64,000 nt of DNA, taken from Petrosia ficiformis (lineage: Eukaryota > Porifera > Demospongiae > Haplosclerida > Petrosiidae). The translations under genes were made by a program, and so were the position numbers. The DNA lies in NCBI GenBank assembly GCA_947044365.1, contig OX345636.1, forward strand, positions 13,907,309-13,971,308. The letters are read 5' to 3'. Shown here piece by piece: positions 20,654 through 34,100 of the stretch; position 1 is the stretch's first letter, and each line of letters opens with the position of its first letter. Below the pieces are notes generated by a model. The model did no database searches, was not told where the DNA came from, and saw only the letters and a list, made by a program, of their open reading frames with translations.

Positions 20654-23600
20654 TGTTTGTGTTTGTGTTTGATGGATCAGAGGCCAGTAAGATTACATAA
20701 TTTCATAAATTATAACTACAGTTTTTATCAATAAACTGTTACTTTTACATTTTAGATGGGTTTGTTGGGAGAGCATTCCAAACTGATAATTCACAAAAAG
20801 GAGATCTAGATTTATCACAGGAAGAGACTACTAGACCTCTTAGAAGTAGTCATGAATACATTACAGAAGCAGGTAAGTATGACTGACTATAGGAGATACA
20901 AAAATTTACACAAATAAATGGTGGGATTATAAACAAAGATTTCAACTGATCAAAGAGATCAGTGATAATAATTATAACTATTGCAAGCTGTATTTTTATA
21001 TATATATAGTCTTTACAAGTGTGCATGTGACTGCAATATAAGTGTAATTATGACAATTCATGGAGCTGATCTCAGCAATAAACAAGCCAAGACAGCAAAT
21101 TCTTAGAGCAGTTCATTGCATGTCATATGTGTAGGAGTGTAACTGTAATTGATCTTAGCTAGCATTATCTCAGTAATATATTACTCTACTAATACTATGA
21201 GTACTGGAGCCTGTATATGCCTTTGAGAAGAATATTACATTCTTCTGTGATTTTACCAGTATGGGAAATTCGGAATCTAAAATACAGCAATGTGACAACA
21301 GTGACATCAACCATAAAGGTATATACATATATAATTATGTTCTCTGGTGAATATAATTATACATGTATTTATTATAAATGGTAAGATTCTTCTAGAAGTC
21401 AGTTGAGCATTATATAGTTTGTTTCTGGTTAAATAATCACAAAGTTTAATTGGTTAATAACTGAAGGGTTAACCCTGAAAACAGTAAAACACCTTTGTTA
21501 ACACAAAAAACTGGCATATCCAATTTTTAATGCATTATGGATAATTTCTAGTAGTTTATCATGATTTTTAGTTCGCCCACCATCATTCTGAGCCTTTCAA
21601 TTATGAATATTTATATTGATTGTATAGAGTCTCTACATCTCTCAATAATATCTGAAACCAGTCCAGGAATTCCCGGTAAATATTAATGTATATCATTATA
21701 TTATAAATTCATCATATTTTTTATTGTTACAGAAGATGTAGGTGAAGCCACTACTAGTTTTACTCATATTTCAGAATTACAAACTGATTGCCAGCACCCA
21801 ACAGGTTAGACTATAGCTGGATAATTACAAATCAGGCTGAACTGTTTGTATATGTCATAGAAGTTGAAACCACTACAAGTTTCCAAGAAATTACTGGCAA
21901 TTCAGAAATACAAACTGATATCCATCAGCAAACAGGTTAGTTTTAATAAAGTATAGTTGAAATTACGCAAATCAGGCACATTATAGAGCAAGAATCCATC
22001 AGTTGCACTAGAAACCCTGATAATTTATTACAAACATTTAGTAAGAAAGATCAAGGAATTATTCAAGCACAAGGACCATCCTCTACAATTAAATTGAATA
22101 TTGCCTCAATGGCCTTCAATTATTAATATTAGATTGTACAATGTCAAGAATGAATTCATCTTTTAACCACTGATTTGCACAAATTGCATATCACATATCG
22201 ATGGGAAATGCTATGTATCCAGGGTACTTTGTGTTCTCAGCTAATCTTACCATAGATACTGAAATATAAAAGACCGGGTGATTATTGTGGAGTCCTGATA
22301 TCATATCAGAGATTTCTACTGTTCAAGTGTAATATAGTAGAGTACAATCAACTATACTCTAACTGTATATGATCAGAAATAATAATGATAATATCTTTGT
22401 GATAAATCTAGCATCATTAGATCATAGTGCAGATCTCAGCAATAATAATTATGTAAGTATAATATACTTATTGCAAAGTTGATTGTATGTTCACTACTGT
22501 ATATAGAAATGTGCATGTGACTACAATATATACAAGAATAATAAAAAAACATTTTCACTAAAATTTAAGAACATGTAGGAATGTTAAAACCCAAAAAGCA
22601 TGTGAACAAGGTTGGAAGGCTAACATACGACCCAAAATTAAACAAACTACTTCCATATAACCCTACATAAGTACTTACACCACTATAAAGCAAAATACAA
22701 AGAGCTGTACTTATGTAGGGTTATATGGAAGTAGTTCGTTTAATTTTGGGTCGTATGTTAGCCTTCCAACCTTGTTCACATGCTTTTTGGGTTTTAACAC
22801 TCCTACATCTTCTTAGATTATAGTGAAAATGTTTTTTATTATTCTTGTTTCCGTTTTTTTTCTTAATGATGTGAACATTTTTTTGTGGATAACGGAAATA
22901 CTGGTGTAAGTTATATATCATATGAAATCATACAATCATAAATTGATTAATATTTGTGGATCAATGAAGGTCAGTCTTTTTTATATATCAAGTATTCATG
23001 CATTAACATTCTCTTTTACTTACAGATGATGTCTATTTTCTATTTCCTTTACAGCACAGTCTGGAGTCCTAGTGTCAGTCTCCGTGTCAACCATTCAATA
23101 TTCTAATGCTTATCATAGTATATAATATTATTATACAATGGCTTTAATAATATTAATAATTATTATATTCATTATTATAAAAATGTATTTGCTCACAAAT
23201 GTTATCACAATGCTTATCACTTTTTCCATGTTCCGAATATACAAAGGCGCATGCGTATTTAAATATCACGTGGCTCGATTAATGAATACCCTTATGAAAA
23301 TGGCGAGATCCACTAGCGGTACAGACCGTTACCATCTTGAATACTTCCGTATAAATCCGCATATATTTTTTAACCCTTTTTAATTCTTGCACGTAATTTT
23401 TTAACCCTTTTTAATTTTTGCACGTAATTGAAGAAGTTGAGTTTCATATTAAAGTAAGTTTATTTGTCAGTGTAACAGTCATAAATTACTGTTAAATAAT
23501 TATCATAGTAAGTGATTATATAATCAGATTAATTAATAATGTGACAACTTTCACATATATATTGTCCTTCCATATCAATTTCATTGTCAATGTGACAGGA

Positions 23601-26030
23601 GACATGAATCCAAAGCTCACAAATGTCACACTGAATCCATGGTATTTCAGTGTCATCATTGCTAGTGTCCTCCTCTTTCCAGCACTTCCCACATATTTTA
23701 ATTTCAGAATTCATTAGTTTTGATTTTACTTCATCTACTTTATCTTTCAAAGGTTTTGCCCATCTTTTTGATGTCATTTTTCTTTTACTTTTAGTAGAGA
23801 AGAAATGTGGTTGCTTTTTATGATTTGAATTAGGTGCTGGAGTTATTGTGGGTATGAAATGATCTTTTGGATAATGATGTTTGGCTTCAAGAACTGAAAT
23901 GGCTGATTAAAGATGTTGCTTAACTGTTGTGAGAGTATCGATATCGTTACACGATTGTACTAAAGATTGGATTTTGTGAGTCAAGTCTTCCACATTACTT
24001 TTACATGTTGTAAGATCAGTAATTAAGTCACCTTGTAGCACATGTGAAAAATACTCTTGTGTATTAAACTCTAATGGCTTCATCAGGTCGTGATCATTGT
24101 GAACTTCTTTCTCGGGTTCACTTTCACAATCATTTGTTTCAATTCCCTCTACTTCTTCAATGATCATATCCTCATCACTATTAGCTACATGTAAGTATTC
24201 AACTTTACTGTCATCTTGATGAACATCTTTATATATTGACACGTGTAGAAAATGCGCAACTTTGCACACAGTGTTATGTATGGTTGTATCCATGCATGTG
24301 CATGAATACATGTGTACAGTGTTTCCCCTAAAGCGCGTTAAGCGCGCTATTTAACGTGCTTTAGCATGAAGCCACACCCACAAAAATGTAATTAATTGCA
24401 CATGTAAGTTTACACAATAATTATTGCAGGTGCAAAGTTTACACAAGTTTACTTTGAAGCTAGTCAGTTTACATAGTGAATGGCAAAACAAACCAACCTG
24501 TTTGGAGACTGGGCTGGTGAGCCAAACTCTAAAAGAATATGTTTGGAGCCTGATAAATTTAAAGAATCATGGAAAGCAGTTAATTGCTCCATGACCACAT
24601 ACAGCTGACATGGATTTGCCAACTTCATTGCCTACTACTTGGATAAAAGTGGTGGATCATCCAGTTCCAGGCATGTTATGCACCTTGTGTAAAAAGTACA
24701 AAAAGGTACCACGCATATTTTAAATGATTTTTCTGACTAAACAAATGGGTGGGGTCAATGGGTGTGGTCTATTGTGAGCGCTTCGCAAAAATCCTGTGGG
24801 AAACGCTGCATGTGTATACATGCTTTGCATATTGAGCAATAAAGTTGACACGAACACTCTTTTCGTAGTATTTCTAGGGTATACTGGTTCCCCTTATTGT
24901 CAATTCTCCATACATTTTCTTGGTATTGAAGAACTTGTAAGGATTGCTTTTCTAACTCTGTTGCAGCTTTGTGTCTTTTATGTATTTCGGTTTTTCTGTG
25001 TGTCATTTTTCCTTTCTCTACTTTTTGTAGTTGCTCGTACACCAGATTTCGTGCAATTCGGAGAAGAACGTGAATCAACCGGTCAACACAACGATTCTGT
25101 TTATTATTAAGTACCTGAGTGGATTCCATCTGTGCAATGTTCGCCTCATTTATCAATTTGTGTTGCTGGTTCTACAATTAGGGAAGGCGATCTTCCACTG
25201 TCGAAGGTTCTTAAAACTCATGATTTGTGGCATCTCTTCAGAAAGTGTTGAAGGAATCTGGGGATCGAGGAATAGTTGGATTTCACTTTGTAAGGTGAGG
25301 TAGCTTGGACTGCTCCAAGTCAGCTTCATCATCACTGTCGATCTCAAAATCACTGTTCTTCGTATAGAATATCTCTCTCAAGCTCCGGTATATGTAAGCG
25401 TATCACTGTTTACGTGATTATTAAACATGCTTGGGGTTTGTGCACCGCCTTGTGGTCTAGCATGTACTTTTCACCATCTTCTCAACTCCACTACTTTTCG
25501 CAGGGTTGTGCTATAAATGCAATACTCTCCCTCTCTAATTATATACTCTTGTTGTTAGTAATATGCTCATTAAGAGCAGATCGCCATGCACAATCAACAT
25601 GCCAAATACACAATAATTTTTTGGTGCTTTCACAACCAAATACACTACACCATACATTAAAATATTGCTCGGCGCAATCTGACATGAAATAGTCTGTTTG
25701 ACATTGTCCAACTTGTGCACGTACTGTTTTTAAAAATTGCACTAATAATGTAACATCCTTATTGCCCATGCCACTGGCAACCCTTCTCCATAGTCATCTA
25801 TCACTACGATAGATATGAGTTGGAAGTCATACTGTGTCATGCCATGTGTAGCATCTATTAAAATAGCTTTGGTTCCGTATCTTTTCATAGCATTTTTTTG
25901 AAACTCAGTCTGAAATACCAGTAAAAAATCATTTTTGCCTAGATCATTCATATCCTCTGTTTGTTCAACCCCTTGTTGTTACCCTCGCCGCGTAGCGTAG
26001 GCGGAAGGGTACGGTAATCGTTTTGTCTGT

Positions 26031-26098
<68 letters not shown>

Positions 26099-26656
26099 GC
26101 AATTTTTCTGGAAAAATAAAAACATTGACATTTCAAAAGGGGTACTGGTAGACTTCAAATTATACAAGGAAAAAAAATAACGTAGGAATTCTTCTTAAAC
26201 CTTTCGGTTATAAAGTTATCACAATGTTTATAACTCACGGTTACTGTTTCCAGACTTGAGAAGACTCGTGGAGGCATCTGAACACATCAAAACATAACTA
26301 CTCCTGTATCATGACTATCGCTAGCAAAGCACTGCATAAAAGCAAACAGAATTTGGGTAGTGGTTGCTACAACATCGAGTACTGGTTCCAAGCATTCTCC
26401 ATTACTTTCAAACTCCGCCTATTTCAATTTTTCAAAGTCATGTGCTGTGCACGTTACTCGAACGTCAGCAGTAAGAGCAGTTTTGAGGACCTGTCTATGC
26501 TGTCTTTGTGGAATATTTCACAAGACGAATTGAGGATCTTTCTTTCTTCTTTCAGATAATACAGAGACTAAAATGTAAGACTTATAGTATAGACAAGGAA
26601 GAGACTAGTATAATCGTAATAAGTAGTGACATGTTAGTTTATATAATTTACATATA

Positions 26657-26721
<65 letters not shown>

Positions 26722-27704
26722 CTATATCTATTATAATATTATTATAAAAACTAACATGCCAGTACGGTTTTATAACTTAATGTTTTATACACAAACTAAA
26801 CAATCTGAAGTAAACATTCTCATTATTATATGACCATACAAACGAGCAATGATAATTATAATCTTTTGGCATATTATATTTCAAAATTATAGTTTGTATT
26901 ACCTTGCCACGTAGGCGAGGGTCCCGTCCCGACGGCTCTCGTTTAAACAGCAATACAGGATTGTATTGCATTTCATTAACCCATGCACATGTACTTAAAA
27001 GATCATTGGTATGTTTTTGTATGCTCTCTACATTGAGTTGATGTTGAATATTTAAGATGTCTTGTTGTGACAGCAATTGTTTACGGCTAATCTGTCCATT
27101 GGGCATGCTATGTCATCTAGTATCTTTGCTGTTGAGACACCATCATGTAATTTGGCTGCTATTTTGTGTTTTATGTCAGATGGGACAGGAAGGTGAGCAA
27201 GTTGGACAAAATGGCTATTATGAGTTGAACAGTATTCAAACATAATAACCCCTGTTATTGTGTCTTGCATTACTTTCATGTGGGCAATACATGACAGTCC
27301 TGTTTTACGTGAACCTTGTATTTTTATTTTCCATGTAGTGAACTCTTGAAGATTTGCAAAATTGCACTGTTCATTATGTACTTCTATTTGATGATCTTTT
27401 TGAATATGTGTCATCAAATTTGAGATTGTTGGAAACCTAAATTATTATAAGTGAGGCTAAGGTACATTTTATGACAATGAACTAACCTAGACTCACATAG
27501 ATTACATCCAAGACTATCAGTTGCTTCTTTTTCCTCAGAGTGATCTTTCTTTATGTGTCATGATAACCCACTTCGGAATGCAAATGTTTTTGTACAGTAT
27601 GGACATGCAGTTCGTGGTGGATTACAACTTGCAATGGAACAACTTTTATTTTTAAAATATTATATTGTAGTATACTATGATACAATGATCAGTAACAAAA
27701 AATA

Positions 27705-27746
<42 letters not shown>

Positions 27747-30700
27747 ACAAATAATTAAGATAATTATTATGTTATTATGAATTAACATTGAAAGCTGATT
27801 ATAATAATTACGATTAAATGTTAAGCTTAACAGTAATAGTAATGAAATTTAAACAAACTGTTAATTTTACAGTCGAAGTAGGTAGTAGAGAAGATTATCA
27901 ATTGGATGCAGGGTTTCTACAACAAATTGCAATTTAAGCGCTGGTGGGAAAAAAGATGAATAATAAATTATAGGTGTGTCTTCTATTATCACGGAAATAT
28001 GCATTTGTTTTCACAAGATGATAACGGTTAATGACTACATTGGCTAGTTCGAGATCCAATCTTTGTAGTCGTGGGGGAGACTGGGGATCAGCGGCGTAGC
28101 CAGAAAAATCTAACAGTATGGGCACAAGTAAAAAAAAATGTCGGCACGCTAAGCGCACCATGAATAACGTTGTCATTAATTTCATGAGGGGCGTGTCTGT
28201 TATTGGGTAATTCGTTTTTAATTGATTTATAATTGATTTATAATTATGTTGAAATAATAATTGTAATTAGACGAAATGATAATGATAAACAGTTATTAAG
28301 CAAGTACGATTCTTCGACAACTCTGTGAAAATTCACTCACAACTTTTACTCATGATTAAAGCATGAAACCACGTGCATTCTATATTATTTGCGTGAAGAT
28401 TGAATAATGAATTATAATTACTACTCGTTAGTGTAGCACGGGCACGTGCCTGTGCGTAGCTACACTACTGCCCACTGGGGACTCTCTTCTTTCATAGTAT
28501 CTGAAGATATCATCTCGATATTTGTAGACCAGAATTTTACTATGAATGCGATTGGGATGGTGCTAGAATCATTGTGATATTTCAACAAACAGATTTGTTT
28601 GGAAAATAATTGAATAATAATATCAGAGATTACGGTAGTACTCTCTATGTAAGGATGCACAAAAAAACAATGGCCGCCCATACATTTCAATTGCAAGTGA
28701 TGACCTGAAATCTCTGGTAATATATACAGATAGGTTTAATACACACATACCTAGTCATATCTAGTATTTTTATGACTACCAACATCTTCTAGATGGCCAA
28801 AGATTGTTGTTAAGGTAGAAACCAGCAAGTGGCAAAACTGGCAAAATCATTGTTCATCATAAATATTATTTTTCAGACAAATCATTTTTTTGTTTGTTGA
28901 AATATTACAATGATTCTACCACTATTCCAGTTGCTTTTATAGTAAAATTCTGATCCACAAGTATCGAGATGATATCAACGACTACAAAGATTTGATCTTG
29001 AATTAGACGCCATTTTTCTAAGTGGAATTTAATTACGCATGCGCATTCGTGTACTCGGAACCTGGAAGCTGAAAAGGTGGAAGTGCTTGTTGCATTGGAA
29101 TCAATAATATTTGTGAGCAAATACATTCTTATAATAATGAATATAATAATTATTAATATTAAAGCTATTGTATAATAATATTGTATACTATGATAACCAT
29201 TGGAATACTGAAGGGTTGACACAGTGACTGACACTACTTCTTGTAGGATGGCAGACAGTGCTGTAAGTGAAAAATATACATCATCTGTAAGTAAAGGAGA
29301 ATGATAATCAATCCATAAATACAAAATACTGTCTTTTATTGATGAACAAATTTTAATGCATTTATGATAGTATGATTTTTCATAATGATAATTATATAAT
29401 TATATAGTATTTCTGCAATCTACAAAAAAAAAATTCACACCATTCAGAAAAAAAACAACAATGGAAACAAGAATAATAATAAACATTTCAATAAAAATGA
29501 AAGAAGATGTAGGGATATCAAAACCCAAAATGCATGCAAACAAGGTTGGGAAGCTAACATAGGACCCAAAATCACTTCCATATAACCCTACATAAGTACA
29601 GCTCTTTGTATTTTGTTTTATAGCAGTGTAAGTACTTATGTAGGGTTATACACTGTAAAAAATAATAGGTTACTTTAACCTTCAATTGGTTACAGGAGTT
29701 TCAATGCAATAATATTTCTCTCCATGCTGATTTATATATTTTCTGTTAAGTAATGTTTACAAGTCCATTTGATTGTGATTTATATTGACTATTATAAAGT
29801 ACATGTCATAATAAGACATATAGTAACAAACAACATAGTTATATACATAATATAGTATTGCATAGGTACAATCTGTGGTTAGTATTCCAATTCCAACATC
29901 TGCAAAAACAACAGATGTTACTATATAGCTCATTCTAGAGTAATTAATTAACATAAATATGCACATGAATTTGTACTTATAATAGCAAATAACATGTGAT
30001 GCACTCCATAAATATTTGAAAAGTCAGCACGTGTCTAATTTTACATTTTTAAAGTACATGTATGTACATTGTATTGCTTTGCATGTTAATTACTACAATG
30101 TAGCTATATACGTAGTATAGTATTGTATATGTACAACCTGTGGTGTATTATTAATATTCCAATTCCAACATCTGCAAAAACAACAGATGTTACTACTTAC
30201 TAGAGTAAATAATTAAATTAAATATGTACATGAATTTGTACTACTAATAACGTGATGTACTCCACAAATATTTGAAACGTCACGACATTGTATTGCTTTC
30301 GTTATCATGTCATAATTTGTCAATATAGATCAAAATGAAACCACTACTTGTAAACATCACCTAGCTAGATAAAAAAGAAGCATTGACTTATACAGTCTCA
30401 GGAGGAATTGAAACTCATGTAACCAAAGGAAGGTTAAAATAGCCCATTCATTTTTACAGTGTATGGAAGTGATTTTGGGTCCTATGTTAGCTTCCTAACC
30501 TTGTTTGCATGCTTTTTGGGTTTTGACATCCCTACATCTTCTTTCGTTTTTATTGAAAAATAATAATATGATGGAGATTTTGCCAGTTTTGCTACTTGCC
30601 GGTTCTCTACCTTAAAGACGATCTCCAACTGTCTAGAAAATATTGCTAGTCATAAAAACACTAGATATCAAATGGTGTGTGTTCATTAAGACTTGTTTTA

Positions 30701-31104
30701 TAATTTTAGCAGAGATTTCAGCTCATCACTTGAAATTAAAATGTATTGGCAGCAATTTTTTTCTGTGCCATCCCTACATAAAGAGTACTACCGTACTCTC
30801 TGATAAGTTTATAATTATGACAGAATGGAGCTGATCTCAGGATTGATAAGCCAAGATAGCAAACTCTTAGAGCATTGCATGTCATATGTGTAGGTGTGTA
30901 ACTCTAATTGTTATAGCTAATTATAGCTTAGCTAGCATTATCTATAATTATAAGATGTGTCCCAGCAATATTTTGCACTGCTAATACTCTCATTACTGGA
31001 GCAAGTACATGACTCTTAGAAGAATATTACAATTTTGTGGCAAAATTCTGCATCTAAAATGAAGTGATGTGACAACAGTCAACAGTGACATCAACCATGA
31101 AGGG

Positions 31105-31154
<50 letters not shown>

Positions 31155-34100
31155 ACTTTTTCTCTGGCGAATATAATTTTACAAGATTTATTATAAATGA
31201 TAAGATTCTTCAAGAAATCAGTTTTGTTTATTGCATTTTACATTTCTGGTTATGTTGAAGGGCTGAGTAAAACACCTGTGTTGGCACAAAAACACTCTCA
31301 AATTGATATATCTAATTTTTAATGCATTTTTATACACTATAGATGATAGTTGAATTTTAGTTATTCCAAGTTTTTCAGTTGTATTGATCTTATAAAGGTT
31401 CTAAATCTGCCATGATCAGTAATATCTGAGACTGGTCCAGTAAAAAATATATCATTATATAAAATCATGCATATTCTTTATTGTTACAGAAGATGTAGGT
31501 GAAAGAACTACTAGTTTTCAAGAAAGTACTGACACTTCAGAATTACAAACTGATTGCCAGCACCCAACAGGTTAGACTAAATAAAGTATAGCTGGATAAT
31601 TACAAATTAGGCATTGTTGTATATTTATGTCACAGAAGACGAAACCACTACAAGTTTCCATGAAATTACTGGCACTTCAAAAATTCAAACTGATATCCAT
31701 CAGCGAACAGGTTAGTTTCAATGAATTACTCAAGCACAAGGTTCATCCTCCACAATTAAGTTGAATATTGCCAGAATGGCCTTCAACATATTAATATTAG
31801 AATGTACAATCTCAAGAATTGCTTTAACCATTCATTTTTGCACAAATTGCATAATATATACCAATAGGAAGTGTCAGGATACTTTGTGTTCTCAGTCAAT
31901 CTTACTACAGATGCTGAATTTGTAAAGGGCGATTATTATTATAGAGTCCTGATATCGTATCAATAACAACTTAAATTTTTATTGTACTATAATTTTCAGT
32001 AATACCATAGGTTAAGCACAAAACTATCCTAATATGTACTTTCAACACTTAAGTTAATGATGTGAATTATTAACCTAAGTGTCAAACACCCAATTTTTCA
32101 AGCTAGATAGATAGATAGAAAGAGACATAGATAAATAGTTATATAGATCAATAGAATTTAGATAGATAGATAAATATAGATAGATGTTTAGAAGCTTGAA
32201 ATATTTTCAGAAGACTTTCTTGCGATTCACTATTAGAAAGAGGGTAGAGCTAGTCACGATGATAACACACAATATATTATATATACTATTATGTATAATT
32301 ATAATACTATAATTATGTGAAGTAATTAATAATATTATCTTTGACAGATTTCACTGCCACTAATGCTTTACAACTTTTAGTGGATTGCGAGTTTCCAATT
32401 CATTCAAATTGGGAAAAGCTAGCAAGAAATCTGGACATTTCCCTTGACAAGAGACGAGCACTAAGAAAACAAGCTGCCACTCAGGCTATGGATTATGAAA
32501 CAGTTCTTGAAGAAGCACTAGATATGTTTGTAAGCAACAATTCTAGTCCAGTTACATGGGAGAAATTTATATTTAAAGTAGAACGTGTTCACAGGCCGAC
32601 TGCAGCCAAAATGAGAAAGAAGTTAGGATTTGCACTCACCCCAGGTAACATTATTATCATCTCTTCATTCATGCAGTTCGAAAACTTCTTTAACATGAAA
32701 TCCTTGCTTATAATTATGATTATGATTTTAAAATTGATTTCAGTTTTTCCACCTAAATAATATTACAAAAAATATATATAATAGTAATGTTTATCACAAT
32801 AATGAAATATATTCATATCTACATTCCATTACTTCAGAAAACATGCAGAAGTTAAAGAAAAGATGTGATCTTAAAATTCTTCTGTGTATTAGTGGCAGAA
32901 TTAGTCCATTAAATTACGTAACTTATTTTGTTCCTGAGTGTGAGTTTGATGAAATTCGTCATCGCTGTGCTAGTAATGACATTCCTCATCTTTCAATAAA
33001 CTTGGATATACTTTTGAAATGGAGAGAGAGGAAAGGTTCAGAAGCAACATATCTTGCACTTTGTGAAATATTCCAAAAGACGAATGATGAAAAGGTGATT
33101 GACCTAATCACTGAATATGCAGCAAAAGGTTGTGACTGTTTCTTTTCTGAACCTGAAGATCTGCATTTCCCTAAAGTGAACAGAAGAATGAATATCTCAG
33201 ACTTAAAACAAAAATTTGAAGAAATTATCAAAAAGTTTGCTTCTCTGTCAGTGCGAATTATAGTATCACTGAGAAAGAATGAGACAAAGCCTAAAGATCT
33301 AGCAACTTATCTTTCAAGATCTCTCCAATACGAATTTACGTCTACGAATGATATAGATATAAATGATATCATCACAGATATTTCCTCTTGGTTTAATATC
33401 AAAGTCTTAAAAGATGTAGTTCATGAATTTGGAACTAAGAAAGATGAAGAAGCATTGTTATGTTATGAGAAAGAACTATATGCTTATCTTCAACAATCAG
33501 TATTCCATATTCCTGCAGAATCTTTTCAAAGCAACAGCGACAAGTCTGACATAACATTGTGTTACCTGAAGATTCCAGAAGAGTTTGAACACGAACATCT
33601 ATCTGGTAAAGACTTATTAAAAATGGAGAAACATCTTGCAAACGTTTTAGGGATTGATTGTAAAGTTTTTAATTTTTGCATGTATCGACTAGGATGTATT
33701 GAACTTGTGTTTAGTATCCCGACTCCGTTATACAAATCTAGCGTTACCTTAGAACAAAGCATGGTGCCTAGTAAATCCAGACCAAATGAATTTAAGTTGA
33801 ATGTGGATCTTGAATCTATATTGTAAGTATATCAGTCTGATTGTATGATGTATGAGTATAATTTTAATTTGTTTCGCAGGCCTTCAAAATTCAAGCGTCT
33901 TATGCCGTTTAACGAAGTATCAGATTTGGTAGTTATTATGATTTATTTATTTGTATAGTTATACATCATTCTTGAACAATAGGAACACATTGGAAATGAA
34001 GAGGACTATGTAAATATAGAAATTAACAGAAATAACAGTGGTATAATTATAATTAACACTTTAACAAAACACATTTAAATGGAAATAATATTAGCAATAA

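Larger units (their letters stand above)
21040..22311 (+). repeat. Duplicated segment, copy 1 (other copy 30806-31965)
   Basis: The two segments align in the same orientation, from AATTATGACA/GGAGCTGATCTCAG through the exon pair to GAGTCCTGATATC. Copy 1 keeps the ATG of exon MGNSESK; copy 2 has lost it. Divergence is moderate, with many indels in introns. Confidence 0.75.
23529..27640 (-). pseudogene. MULE-domain transposase gene (C2H2, MULE, SWIM, PHD), interrupted
   Basis: Reading minus: two C2H2-type fingers (27620-27400; CPYCTKTFAFRSGL... and CNLCESR...LMTHIQKDH); a conserved linker (27400-27050; EFTTWKIKIQGSRKTGLSC...); VNEMQYNPVLLFK (to ~26943); the MULE catalytic region (25951-25539; AILIDATHGMTQYDFQLISI, GEGLPVAWA, FMSDCAEQYFNVW, KLLCIWHVDCAWR); a helical region (25353-24860; NKQNRCVDRLIHVLLRIARN); a SWIM zinc finger split at the hAT MITE (CSCQLYCSICKACIHM | CTCMDTTIHNTVCKVAHFLH); and a C-terminal PHD finger (23700-23529; CGKCWKEE, WIQCDICELWIHVSCH, YICESC). 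Lesions: TGA within the first finger, a frameshift near 25765, an apparent insertion at about 25370-25540, a stop near 23908, and two nested elements. The protein family moves Mutator-like elements. Confidence 0.85.
28480..30840. repeat. Nested palindromic repeat complex
   Basis: 28600-28865 and 30840-30570 are inverted copies (TACGGTAGTACTCTC, ATGTATGGGCGGCCATT versus ATGTATTGGCAGCAATT, GGTAGAAACCAGCAAG). Within it 28500-28590 and 28985-28895 form another inverted pair (ATATCATCTCGATA, TCAGAATTTTACTAT). 29030-29260 is the reverse copy of 23040-23262, and the core is foldback F2. No gene is visible; frames here are by-products of the repeats. Confidence 0.7.

Noticed and set aside
20506..20700. 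64-aa frame with a CVCVCV run
   Set aside because: Only the first ~19 codons are plausible exon; the rest is the (GT)n repeat beyond a donor site.
26030..26140. Periodic GT repeat considered as CRISPR-like or telomeric
   Set aside because: Simple dinucleotide repeat without spacers; eukaryotic context.
28905..29324. 139-aa minus-strand frame
   Set aside because: Lies across known inverted repeats (23040-type); composition is repeat-like, with no domain.
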